Origin: Advenella sp. S44 | Lineage (GTDB): Bacteria; Pseudomonadota; Gammaproteobacteria; Burkholderiales; Burkholderiaceae_B | Direction of reading: 5' to 3' | Assembly: GCF_002810445.1 (NCBI RefSeq) | Contig: NZ_NEXS01000011.1 | Location: 186,001 to 250,000, forward strand | DNA length: 64,000 nucleotides | Shown: positions 8,862 through 17,806 of the stretch, one piece after another | Layout of the letters: every line of letters begins with the position of its first letter | Numbering within the stretch: position 1 is the first letter of the stretch | Made by a program: the position numbers and the translations under genes | The notes under the pieces: model-generated | Told to the model about the DNA's origin: nothing | The model's database searches: none | Seen by the model: only the letters and a program-made list of their open reading frames with translations

Positions 8862-10424
8862 TTACCATTGTCCGTAGAACACGCCGGCCTGCTTGTATTT
8901 ATTGGTCTGCCTGTCCACTTCCTCTTCGGTCACGGTGGTGCGCCGTTTAAGGCTGGCAAACCATTGCAGCAATCGTTCTTTCATCTGCTGCCTGATCTTC
9001 TCATACTCTGGGTGCTCGCCCAGGTCATTGAATTCGTCAGGATCATTCCGTAAGTCAAATAACTGTGGCCTCTCGGTGCTCCAGTAGACATAACGCCAGC
9101 GGTCAGTGCGCACCGACCATGCTCTGCACTCATTGGTGGCTTTGCCAAGCGTGAGCCTGGCCTCTCGATAACTGTAATCGAGCTCTGAAAATACGCAATC
9201 GCGCCACGCTACGGGCTCATTATGGATAAGAGACTGCAGTGGTCGCCCTTCAATCCGGTGCGATGGTATTTCCATGTCGAGTGCAGCCAATATGGTAGGC
9301 ATTATGTCTACGCTTTGCACGAGTCGCGACTCCCTTTTGCCACGCGTTGAGTCTGCCTGCCCGGACGGGTCGTAGATAATCAGCGGGACCCGTTGCACTA
9401 CGTCATAGAACAGCTCTTTTTCACCCAGCCAGTGGTCGCCCAGCAGATCGCCATGGTCGGCAGTAATGATGACAAGTGTGTTGTCCATAAGCCCTTTCGA
9501 TCCCATGTATTCGAATAGCCTGCCCAAATGGTCATCCAGTTGCTTGATGAGGCCCTGATAAGCCGGACGCACGCGCTCGACACACTCCTGGCTCGAAAAA
9601 CTTCGGCTTTCCTCCTGCTGGCGATAGGCTTGCACGACAGGGTGAGCCCCTTCTTTTTCTGTCTCATTGCGCTTGACCGGCAGGCACTGCTGCGGCGTGT
9701 ACATGGCATGATATGGAGCCGGCGCCACATATGGCCAGTGTGGTTTGACATAGCTCAAATGCATAACCCAGGGGTTATCACCGGCAGATTGCATATATGA
9801 CATGGCGCAGTCGGTCATGTAGGCCGTTTCGGAGTGCGCTTCCTTTACTCGTGAAGGAAAATTGACGTTGCGCATATTCCAGCCGCTTTGCACCTGGCCC
9901 TGATCGTCTTGCACTGCAATCACATAATCGGTCCATGGATCCTGGCTATCGTAGCCTTGCGCTTTCAGATAAGCGGGGTAGCCGCTTTCTGCTCCCGGTT
10001 CATGATGTCCGTCATAGCGATCCAGTTGTACGAAACCGCCTTGCTTCAGAAGCACACCGAGCTCGCTCTGACCATCTATTTGCAACCGTTCCAGTGCGTG
10101 ATTATCCGGCATCACATGGGTCTTACCTGCCAGCACCAGATCAATATCGCGCGCTTTCAGATACTCGCCCAACGTGACCTCGTTAATGGACAACGGTACG
10201 CGATTCCATGTTGCGCCGTGCGTAGAAGGATAGCGACCGGTGTAATAACTCATGCGCGACGGTCCGCAAACGCCCGAGTTGACAAACGCCTGCTCGAACA
10301 GCACGCCACGACTGGCCAGCCGGTCCATGTGCGTAGTTTGTAGATGGGGATGCCCATAACAACTCAAGTGATCGGCCCGCAACTGATCAGCCATGATAAA
10401 AAGCACGTTCTTGATTTTCGCCAT
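8862..10424 (-). CDS. Sulfatase / phosphonate monoester hydrolase-like enzyme
   Basis: 520 aa, alkaline phosphatase superfamily. Metal residues sit in NVLFIMADQLRADH (D13, Q14) and TADHGDLLGDH. C53 in VCGPSRMSYYTGRYP is the C-x-P-S-R motif whose cysteine is converted to formylglycine in type I sulfatases and phosphonate monoester hydrolases. No signal peptide is present, so it should act in the cytoplasm. The gene begins 6 nt after the stop of the upstream Bug receptor, so the two are probably one operon. The receptor may bring in the sulfate or phosphonate ester. No formylglycine-generating enzyme is in the window. The substrate is not deducible. Confidence 0.88.
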   Translation of the reverse strand: MAKIKNVLFIMADQLRADHLSCYGHPHLQTTHMDRLASRGVLFEQAFVNSGVCGPSRMSYYTGRYPSTHGATWNRVPLSINEVTLGEYLKARDIDLVLAGKTHVMPDNHALERLQIDGQSELGVLLKQGGFVQLDRYDGHHEPGAESGYPAYLKAQGYDSQDPWTDYVIAVQDDQGQVQSGWNMRNVNFPSRVKEAHSETAYMTDCAMSYMQSAGDNPWVMHLSYVKPHWPYVAPAPYHAMYTPQQCLPVKRNETEKEGAHPVVQAYRQQEESRSFSSQECVERVRPAYQGLIKQLDDHLGRLFEYMGSKGLMDNTLVIITADHGDLLGDHWLGEKELFYDVVQRVPLIIYDPSGQADSTRGKRESRLVQSVDIMPTILAALDMEIPSHRIEGRPLQSLIHNEPVAWRDCVFSELDYSYREARLTLGKATNECRAWSVRTDRWRYVYWSTERPQLFDLRNDPDEFNDLGEHPEYEKIRQQMKERLLQWFASLKRRTTVTEEEVDRQTNKYKQAGVFYGQW

Positions 10425-10430
10425 ATTTGT

Positions 10431-11402
10431 TTACTTGCCTACCTTGAATCCCGATTCACGAATGACCGGTTCCCATTGCTGCCTGAACGCTTCTATAGCC
10501 TGGCTCGTTTGGGCGGCATTAGCCTGCACCGGAACCAGATTGACTGAACGCATCTCTTTTTGAACCGACGCCTGGCCCATGGCTTTGCTGATGGCGTCGC
10601 CCAGGTACGTCACGACCTTGTCATCCATCGAAGACGGAGCAAACACCGCGTTCCAGCCTGTCGCTCGGATATTGATTCCGGCTTCATGAAACGGCGCCAC
10701 ATCGGGCAGGTTCGCATCGCGTTTTTCGCTGGAGACGCCCAGCACCCGGATTTTCCCGCTTTTTTCCATCTGAATGAACGTATCCAGCGTATCGATTGCA
10801 ACTGGGATATTGCCACCGGCCAGATCGGTCAGCAATTGTGACGAGCCTTTATAGCCCACAATTTCCGGCTTAAGGTCAAGTTTATCAGCCAGCATAAGTC
10901 CGAAAAAATGCGGCAGGCTACCTGTTGCGGGAACGCCGATATTAAGCTGTTGCGGATTGGCTTTGGCCCATTGCACAAACTGGTCGACCGACGTGATCTT
11001 GCTTGATGCCGGCACGCCGAGCGCAAAGCTATACTCCGTGACAAGAGACACTGGTTTCAAATCGGTTTGCGCGTTGTAATTCAGATCGGGAAACACGATC
11101 GGGGCAATAACCGTGACGGCGGGGTTCCCCAGTGTCAGCACATTCTCGCCCTTTTTCTTGTTTTTCAGATCAGCCGCGGCAATCCGCCCGCCCGCGCCCG
11201 GTTTATTTTCCACAATCACGGGAACGCCGATCTCTTTTGCCAGCGCTCTGGCTACAATTCTGGCCGCATTATCACTTGCGCCACCCGGTACATAGCCCAC
11301 TGTCAACGTCACCGGCTCCGTAAATACAGGCGCTTGCGCCCATACTCCGAAGGCTGCCGGCAGCAGTGTGGCTGCGAGCAGCCATGGTTTGAAATTTGCC
11401 AT
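10431..11402 (-). CDS. Bug family tripartite tricarboxylate transporter receptor
   Basis: 323 aa with a signal peptide ending near VWAQA (residue 24). The Bug/TctC fold shows VTLTVGYVPGGASDNAARIVARAL, VENKPGAGGRIAA and the C-terminal QQWEPVIRESGFK. Such periplasmic receptors capture carboxylates and related anions for TctAB permeases. No tctA or tctB gene is present, so it must share a permease encoded elsewhere or act as a sensor. It is the first gene of a two-gene unit with the sulfatase, which suggests a ligand related to that enzyme's substrate. Confidence 0.93.
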   Translation of the reverse strand: MANFKPWLLAATLLPAAFGVWAQAPVFTEPVTLTVGYVPGGASDNAARIVARALAKEIGVPVIVENKPGAGGRIAAADLKNKKKGENVLTLGNPAVTVIAPIVFPDLNYNAQTDLKPVSLVTEYSFALGVPASSKITSVDQFVQWAKANPQQLNIGVPATGSLPHFFGLMLADKLDLKPEIVGYKGSSQLLTDLAGGNIPVAIDTLDTFIQMEKSGKIRVLGVSSEKRDANLPDVAPFHEAGINIRATGWNAVFAPSSMDDKVVTYLGDAISKAMGQASVQKEMRSVNLVPVQANAAQTSQAIEAFRQQWEPVIRESGFKVGK

Positions 11403-11592
11403 TTGTCTGTGTCTCCCTGTTTTCGTTATCGCCTGAACTATTCACGGCAGCGACAAGAGGCCGCAACCCCAAGCCATGGATCATGGCCATTATTCTAGCG
11501 GATTAAAACAGATAAACGCGTATGGTGGGGCAAGTCAAACACAGTGAGAAATCACAACCGACAAAAGAGCGCAACACACAAACACAAAAAAC

Positions 11593-12057
11593 TCAGTGCA
11601 GGCCCCGCACAGACACCTGCCTTAACGGCAGTTCCGAGGTAGCTAGCCCCAGCAAATCACGCAGCTCGCTGCGCTTGCCCAGCAAGTCTTTCAGCGTATA
11701 TTTATCCAATACAGCCAGAAACGCCTGGGTCGCTTCCCGCAATACCGACGGTAGTCTGCAGGGACCCGTGATCGTACAGGAGGAACAATCGACCAGATCA
11801 AAATCGCCTTCAGTGTGACGCACAAGCTGCCCAATGACGATTTTGTCTGTCCGCATCCCCAGCCTGATCCCGCCCTTGCGGCCGCGCAGCGTGTCGATAT
11901 AGCCCAACTGGCCCAGGTGCTGCACCACCTTCATCAGGTGATTCTGGGAAATGTCGTAGGCGCGTGCGATTTCGGCAATGGACGAAAGCCCTTCATTGCG
12001 TGAACCCAGGAAAATCAGTACCCGCAGCGCATAATCTGTGTATTGAGTCAGTCTCAT
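11593..12057 (-). CDS. nsrR: Nitric-oxide-sensing Rrf2 family repressor
   Basis: 154 aa from ATG 12055-12057. The start MRLTQYTDYALRVL is the standard NsrR N-terminus and D8 can be a cluster ligand. The helix-turn-helix lies at about 25-50. Three cysteines C91, C94 and C100 (CSSCTITGPC) hold the [Fe-S] cluster that reacts with NO. The open frame extends upstream (another ATG at 12076-12078) without family similarity. It is divergent from hmp, and two NsrR-like inverted repeats lie between them, which fits repression of hmp relieved by NO. Confidence 0.94.
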   Translation of the reverse strand: MRLTQYTDYALRVLIFLGSRNEGLSSIAEIARAYDISQNHLMKVVQHLGQLGYIDTLRGRKGGIRLGMRTDKIVIGQLVRHTEGDFDLVDCSSCTITGPCRLPSVLREATQAFLAVLDKYTLKDLLGKRSELRDLLGLATSELPLRQVSVRGLH

Positions 12058-12103
12058 AGGGAATTTTTGATGGGCCATTACGGAAATTAGGAATATGCAA
12101 TAT

Positions 12104-12126
12104 AACATTCATTTGTCTTGCATATT
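12104..12126. promoter_or_regulatory. nsrR box: NsrR-like box 1
   Basis: Imperfect 11-1-11 inverted repeat: half-sites aacattcattt and tcttgcatatt around a central g. The layout matches the known NsrR operator (AAGATGCATTT and its mirror). It lies about 47 bp upstream of the nsrR start, so it may serve autoregulation. Confidence 0.6.
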
Positions 12127-12141
12127 AAAGATATTTGCAAT

Positions 12142-12164
12142 AACATGCATTTAAAATGAATATT
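12142..12164. promoter_or_regulatory. nsrR box: NsrR-like box 2 at the hmp promoter
   Basis: Half-sites aacatgcattt and aaatgaatatt around a central a, a close match to the NsrR operator. It ends 42 bp before the hmp start, and its centre is 38 bp from that of box 1. Confidence 0.75.
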
Positions 12165-12206
12165 ATGATTGCAATATTCTCACCCACCCAACCACAGGAC
12201 CCCAAC

Positions 12207-13430
12207 ATGCCTCAACCCGTTGTTACTTCTCTGGATCCCAATACCATTACCGTGGTAAAAGCCACTGTCCCTGCGTTGCAGGCGCATGGCGCGGATATTA
12301 CCGCAAAAATGTATGACCGGCTTTTCCGCGACGAACATATCCGAAGTCTGTTTAACCACGCCAACCAGGCCAATGGCCAACAGATCAATGCGCTGGCCGG
12401 TGCGATTGTTGCGTACGCAAGCAACATCGACAACCTGGGGGCCCTGCTGCCGGCGGTCGAACGTATTGCCCAAAAGCATGTCGGATTCCACATCCTGCCC
12501 GAGCACTATCCCTACGTAGCAACGGCCCTGCTTGGCGCCATTGAAGACGTACTGGGCGATGCAGCCACAGATGAAATACTTCAGGCATGGGGCCAAGCCT
12601 ACTGGTTCCTGGCTGGTATTCTGCAAAACAGGGAAAGTGCGCTGCGCGACGCCATTGAGCAGGCGCCCGGGGGCTGGACCGGCTGGCGCCAATTTGTGGT
12701 CAGCGAAAAAATTCGCGAAAGCAGCATCATTACTTCTTTTATCTTGCGTCCGGTAGACGGCGGGCCCGTCATGCACCACAAGCCAGGCCAATATATTACT
12801 TTCCGCTTTAACGCACCTGAACAGGCCGGCATCAAGCGCAACTATTCCATTTCTTGTGCCCCTAATGGCGAGTACTATCGAATCTCGGTTAAGCGCGAAG
12901 AAAACAGCCAGGGCGGTTCACGCTTCATGCATGACGAGGTTCAGGTAGGAACCACACTTGAGATAACGCCGCCAGCGGGCGACTTCTATTTGCCAGATAC
13001 GCCTGACCGACCGATTGTTCTGCTGTCCGGCGGCGTTGGTCTGACCCCTATGGTCAGCATGCTTGAAACCATCTATCATAAACACCCGCAATTGCAAGTG
13101 CACTACGTACATAGCACCATGAGCAGCCGGACCCACGCCATGGGCCAGCACGTGCAGTCGCTGGCCAAAGAACTGGCTCACACCAAAGTGTCAACGTTCT
13201 ACAGTGAGCCGCAAGCGGTCGACCAGCCGGGAGACACCCATGATGTTTCGGGTATGATTTCGCTTGACTGGCTAACCCGTAACACACCGGTGCAGGATGC
13301 CGATTACTATATCTGCGGACCAAAGGAGTTTCTGCGGGTCTTTGTCAACGGACTGGCGGCCGAAGGCGTACCTGCCGATCGTATCCATTACGAGTTTTTC
13401 GGACCGGCTGACGAGCTGCTCGCCGCTTAA
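12207..13430 (+). CDS. hmp: Flavohemoprotein, nitric oxide dioxygenase
   Basis: 407 aa. It oxidises NO to nitrate using O2 and NAD(P)H. A globin domain (1-145) carries proximal H91 in AQKHVGFHILPEHY. A ferredoxin-reductase FAD domain follows, with KRNYSISCAPN (RxYS motif), then an NAD domain with LLSGGVGLTPM and YYICGPKEFL. The C-terminal YEFFGP is typical. I chose ATG 12207 because AGGA sits 7 nt upstream and the family starts here; the longer frame would run into the operator region. It is controlled by the divergent NsrR. Confidence 0.97.
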   Translation: MPQPVVTSLDPNTITVVKATVPALQAHGADITAKMYDRLFRDEHIRSLFNHANQANGQQINALAGAIVAYASNIDNLGALLPAVERIAQKHVGFHILPEHYPYVATALLGAIEDVLGDAATDEILQAWGQAYWFLAGILQNRESALRDAIEQAPGGWTGWRQFVVSEKIRESSIITSFILRPVDGGPVMHHKPGQYITFRFNAPEQAGIKRNYSISCAPNGEYYRISVKREENSQGGSRFMHDEVQVGTTLEITPPAGDFYLPDTPDRPIVLLSGGVGLTPMVSMLETIYHKHPQLQVHYVHSTMSSRTHAMGQHVQSLAKELAHTKVSTFYSEPQAVDQPGDTHDVSGMISLDWLTRNTPVQDADYYICGPKEFLRVFVNGLAAEGVPADRIHYEFFGPADELLAA

Positions 13431-13448
13431 GTCGGGAGCGATTCGACG

Positions 13449-13481
13449 GCGCTGGTGCCGGCATAGCCGTGCCGCCAGCGC
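13449..13481 (+). terminator. Hairpin downstream of hmp
   Basis: Outer arms gcgctgg and ccagcgc enclose an inner cggc-ata-gccg stem, 18 bp after the hmp stop. No T-run follows, so intrinsic termination is only possible. Confidence 0.4.
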
Positions 13482-13607
13482 ATTACGACAAGTGCAATAC
13501 ATACCCATTTGGCATATTGCGTCGCGTGCGGGCACACGACGGATATAATCGGACAACGTCATCAATAGATCCGGACACCACTGGCGCCGGCCGCGTATCC
13601 GACACTT

Positions 13608-14228
13608 ATGATTATTCTGTCCGTACTTTATGTCATTGCCATTGTTGCCGAGTCCATGACGGCCGCGCTGGCTGCGGGCCGTCGCAGCATGGACTGGGTT
13701 GGTGTCTGTCTGCTTGGGTGTATTACGGCACTGGGCGGTGGATCGGTCCGAGACATCCTTCTGGACCATCATCCGCTGACCTGGATCGCGCATCCCCATT
13801 ATCTTGTCATTACTACAGTGGCCGCCCTGGCCACAATTGCAGTGGCGCGCATCATGCACCGTCTGCACAAGCTCTTTCTGTTTCTGGACGCCATCGGGCT
13901 GGTCGTCTTTACTATCATCGGTTGCAATGTGGCGCTGGCGCTTGATCTGCCTTTGATCATTGTGATCGTGTCAGGCATGATCACCGGTTGCGTGGGCGGC
14001 GTTCTGCGCGATATCCTGTGCAATGACATTCCCTTGCTTTTTCGCAGCGAGCTGTATGCCAGCGTTTCCATCGTGACCGGAATGCTGTATGTCGCCGGTC
14101 TGCATGCCGGCCTCAATCATGAGCTGGTGATGGGCGTGGCACTCATAAGCGGGCTGACACTGCGCATGCTGGCGTTGCGATATCAATGGAATATGCCCAA
14201 GTTTATCTACAATCGCGATGACCACTGA
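13608..14228 (+). CDS. TRIC-type cation channel family membrane protein (UPF0126/YicG)
   Basis: 206 aa with about seven hydrophobic helices. The fold is an inverted repeat: two copies of the signature GGGxxRD occur, as ALGGGSVRDILLDHHP (about 41-56) and CVGGVLRDILCNDIPLLFR (about 127-145). Prokaryotic TRIC homologues are trimeric cation channels; the E. coli homologue YicG has no settled role. No strong ribosome site precedes the ATG. It stands alone between hmp and the amino-acid permease. Confidence 0.88.
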   Translation: MIILSVLYVIAIVAESMTAALAAGRRSMDWVGVCLLGCITALGGGSVRDILLDHHPLTWIAHPHYLVITTVAALATIAVARIMHRLHKLFLFLDAIGLVVFTIIGCNVALALDLPLIIVIVSGMITGCVGGVLRDILCNDIPLLFRSELYASVSIVTGMLYVAGLHAGLNHELVMGVALISGLTLRMLALRYQWNMPKFIYNRDDH

Positions 14229-14462
14229 TTCGTAAGAGAACCCGCGCGCGCCGCCGACAGCAGCCACACCGCGCATCGCGCGCTTTTGCCCTGATTACAC
14301 TACCCGGCCATTATTCCCACCCTCCGCAAAATCTGTATGGACCAGCGCATCGCGTGGACTCATAGAAAAAGACCATCTGGCTCTGTTTATACGGCTGTAT
14401 TACCTGTACATTCGTCTCCCAACACAAAAATAATAATAGCGTGTATACAGGAGATAATACAG

Positions 14463-15881
14463 ATGGATATGGATAGTAAAAACCAGCTGCAGCACTCGCT
14501 CAAGCCGCGGCACATGTCAATGATTGCACTGGGCGGTGTGATTGGCGCAGGGCTATTTGTTGGCAGTTCTGTTGTGGTGAAAAATGCAGGTCCGGCCGCG
14601 CTGATTTCATTTTTAATTACCGGCATTCTGATCATTCTGGTGATGCGCATGCTCGGCGAGATGGCATCGTCGCTGCCCGTGGTCGGCTCATTCTACGAGT
14701 ACGCCCGCAGCGCTTTTCGCGAACAGCCGGGCAAGGCTGAGTTTGCAGGCTTCATGTCAGGATGGATGTACTGGTATTTCTGGGTGATTGTGGTGGCTAT
14801 TGAAGCCATAGCCGGCGCCAAGCTTATCCAGTTCTGGCTGCCCAATATCCCTTCCTGGGAAATCAGCCTCACGCTCATGGCAGTCCTGACCATTACGAAT
14901 CTTTTTTCCGTCAAATCCTACGGCGAATTCGAATTTTGGTTCTCATCCATCAAGGTCGCTGCGATCGTTGTTTTTCTCTTTCTGAGCGGACTGTTCCTGC
15001 TGGGTATGTGGCCCAATCATCAGGCGCTCGGCTTGGGGGAAATGCTCAATCATGGCGGTTTCATGCCTAACGGCTGGGGGCCGGTGCTTTCCGGCGCTGT
15101 AGCAGCAACGGGTTTTTATTTTGGCGCTGAAATTGTCACCATTGCCGCTGCAGAAACAGCAAATCCGGCCAAATCCGTCGCCAAGGCAACCAATTCGGTC
15201 ATCAGCCGGGTGCTGTTCTTCTACGTGGGTTCGGTATTTTTCGTCGTCTGCCTGGTGCCCTGGAACTCAGAGGCTATTTCAACCCCATATGTAAGCGCGT
15301 TGCAGGTCATGCAGATTCCGTACGCGCCGCACATCATGAACGCCGTGATTCTTGTGGCCGTACTATCATGCCTCAATTCAGGACTTTACGCCGCATCGCG
15401 CATGATATTTGCGCTCACCCGCAATGGCGATGCACCACAGGCGCTGGCACGCGTATCAGAAAACGGCGTGCCGATACGAGCCATTATCTTTTCCACACTG
15501 TTCGGCTATAGCGCGATTGTCGTGTCGTATTACTCACCCGACGGCATCTTCCCGTTTCTTGTTGAGTCGTATGGTACGGTGGCATTGGTCGTCTATATCC
15601 TGATCGCCGTCTCTCATATCAGGCTGCGCAAACGGATGGAAAAAAATTGCCCTGAACGAATTCGGGTTCGCATGTGGTGTTTCCCTTATCTCAGTTATCT
15701 GGCCATCGCAGGCATGCTGAGCATCCTGGGCGCCATGGCATTTTTACCCGAGCAGAAGAAAGCCTTCTGGTTCGGCCTGGTGAGCCTCGGCGTGTGTGCG
15801 CTCGCCTTTTTGCTTTCCAGGTATTGGCGCAAGGAAAAAACGTTTGAGCCGGGTGTTACCCAAAGCGCGCTGGAAGGCTAG
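14463..15881 (+). CDS. Amino acid/GABA permease (APC superfamily, GabP-like)
   Basis: 472 aa, about 12 membrane helices. The start HSLKPRHMSMIALGGVIGAG and the segments SVKSYGEFEFWFSSIKVAA and PAKSVAKATNSVISRVLFFYVGS are those of the AAT family and closest in pattern to GabP. The consensus amphipathic region is intact. It imports an amino acid with protons; GABA is likely but not proven. I chose ATG 14463 because aggagat precedes it; the longer frame reaches back to 14337 without similarity. No catabolic partner (gabT/gabD) is adjacent. Confidence 0.88.
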   Translation: MDMDSKNQLQHSLKPRHMSMIALGGVIGAGLFVGSSVVVKNAGPAALISFLITGILIILVMRMLGEMASSLPVVGSFYEYARSAFREQPGKAEFAGFMSGWMYWYFWVIVVAIEAIAGAKLIQFWLPNIPSWEISLTLMAVLTITNLFSVKSYGEFEFWFSSIKVAAIVVFLFLSGLFLLGMWPNHQALGLGEMLNHGGFMPNGWGPVLSGAVAATGFYFGAEIVTIAAAETANPAKSVAKATNSVISRVLFFYVGSVFFVVCLVPWNSEAISTPYVSALQVMQIPYAPHIMNAVILVAVLSCLNSGLYAASRMIFALTRNGDAPQALARVSENGVPIRAIIFSTLFGYSAIVVSYYSPDGIFPFLVESYGTVALVVYILIAVSHIRLRKRMEKNCPERIRVRMWCFPYLSYLAIAGMLSILGAMAFLPEQKKAFWFGLVSLGVCALAFLLSRYWRKEKTFEPGVTQSALEG

Positions 15882-15903
15882 CGCCAAACCCTTGGTATGC
15901 GCC

Positions 15904-15935
15904 TCCGGCGCGCTCACATACAGAGGCGCGCCGGA
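15904..15935. terminator. Bidirectional hairpin between convergent genes
   Basis: Perfect 10-bp inverted repeat tccggcgcgc / gcgcgccgga with a 12-nt loop, placed between the permease and the convergent SSB-like gene. It lacks a clear T-run. Confidence 0.55.
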
Positions 15936-15954
15936 CAACGGACTGCCTTGCGGT

Positions 15955-16416
15955 TCACGCCGACCCGCCTGACATTGAATCAGGGCTGGGCAACCCATTG
16001 AAGGTGGCGCCATAATGAACGTTGTGGCCAGCAAGCCAGCCTGCCAGGACCACCGACATGTACGGGCCCCGGCTTTCCTTGACCGAAATGATCCTGATCT
16101 GCGTCGCTTCAATCTCACAGATCGTCCCGCTGCGGCCGGTTAAGTCATCACGAAAACGGCGGCGCTGCAAGGGACCTCTTAACCACAGGGAATCGCCTCG
16201 ACGCATTGACCAGGCGACCTGCTCTGCCTGCACGCCATACAACACCGCATCGTGATGTTCACTGCATGTAAATATATCGTTTGAGTATTGGTCACGCTGA
16301 CTGCTGCGCGTTTCCAGCGTGATGCGCAATACGGCCGTGCCGTCGGGAAAATAGCGCAGGCACGGATCAGCAAGTAGAACGCCAAGCACGGTCATTTCAT
16401 TGAGATACAGTTGCAT
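15955..16416 (-). CDS. Divergent single-stranded DNA-binding protein (SSB paralogue)
   Basis: 153 aa. The OB-fold pattern of SSB is clear in residues 1-115: NEMTVLGVLLADPCLRYFPDGTAVLRITLET matches the SSB start, and VAWSMRRGDSLWLRGPLQRRRFRD the strand after the L23 loop. It lacks the long Gly/Gln linker and the acidic DDDIPF-type tip that recruits repair proteins in housekeeping SSB, ending instead in a hydrophobic tail. It is therefore an accessory paralogue, perhaps a plasmid- or element-type SSB. A GGGAGAG ribosome site precedes the start. It is not linked to uvrA, the usual neighbour of ssb. Confidence 0.7.
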   Translation of the reverse strand: MQLYLNEMTVLGVLLADPCLRYFPDGTAVLRITLETRSSQRDQYSNDIFTCSEHHDAVLYGVQAEQVAWSMRRGDSLWLRGPLQRRRFRDDLTGRSGTICEIEATQIRIISVKESRGPYMSVVLAGWLAGHNVHYGATFNGLPSPDSMSGGSA

Positions 16417-16440
16417 CGCTCTCTCCCTTCATCGAATAAC

Positions 16441-16464
16441 CCGGGGCGTCGCATGTCGCCCCGG
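16441..16464 (-). terminator. Hairpin downstream of znuA
   Basis: Arms ccggggcg / cgccccgg with an 8-nt loop lie between the znuA stop and the SSB-like start. The stem is strong but the T-run is poor. Confidence 0.45.
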
Positions 16465-16528
16465 TATGCCAACACAGCCTGCGCCAACCGGTTACTGGTC
16501 CGCGTTGACGCCGATGCCCGCCGTACCA

Positions 16529-17581
<1,053 letters not shown>

Positions 17582-17641
17582 ATGGGAAAAGGCGTCACGC
17601 TACCGGCAGCACCGTGACGAACAGATAAGAATAGCAACTTG

Positions 17642-17659
17642 GTTATGTTATAACATAAC
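17642..17659. promoter_or_regulatory. Zur-like operator of znuA
   Basis: Perfect 18-bp palindrome gttatgttataacataac, 60 bp upstream of the znuA start. Its TGTTATAACA core is the typical Zur site of proteobacteria. Zur with zinc would repress znuA when zinc is plentiful. A further taacc half-site follows directly. Confidence 0.75.
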
Positions 17660-17744
17660 ATAACCAATCGTCAATGGAGCTGGCGATTTTGAAGGATCAA
17701 AAGGCTTTCCTTCCTTTTCCGGAAATAAAGAATGGAGTATTCTT

Positions 17745-17780
17745 GAGCCTGCGAAGGCCCGGAGACGCTTTCGCAGGTTC
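17745..17780 (+). other. Leader hairpin upstream of agcS
   Basis: Arms gagcctgcgaa and ttcgcaggttc form an 11-bp stem with one G-U pair and a 14-nt loop, 13 bp before the AAGGAG ribosome site. It could be an attenuator or an mRNA-stabilising leader. It does not match the glycine riboswitch sometimes found before such symporters. Confidence 0.45.
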
Positions 17781-17806
17781 AATTAACGATAAAGGAGTTA
17801 AGTACG

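Noticed and set aside
17681-17806. Glycine riboswitch before the AGCS symporter
   Set aside because: Only a simple hairpin is present; the conserved glycine aptamer core is not seen.
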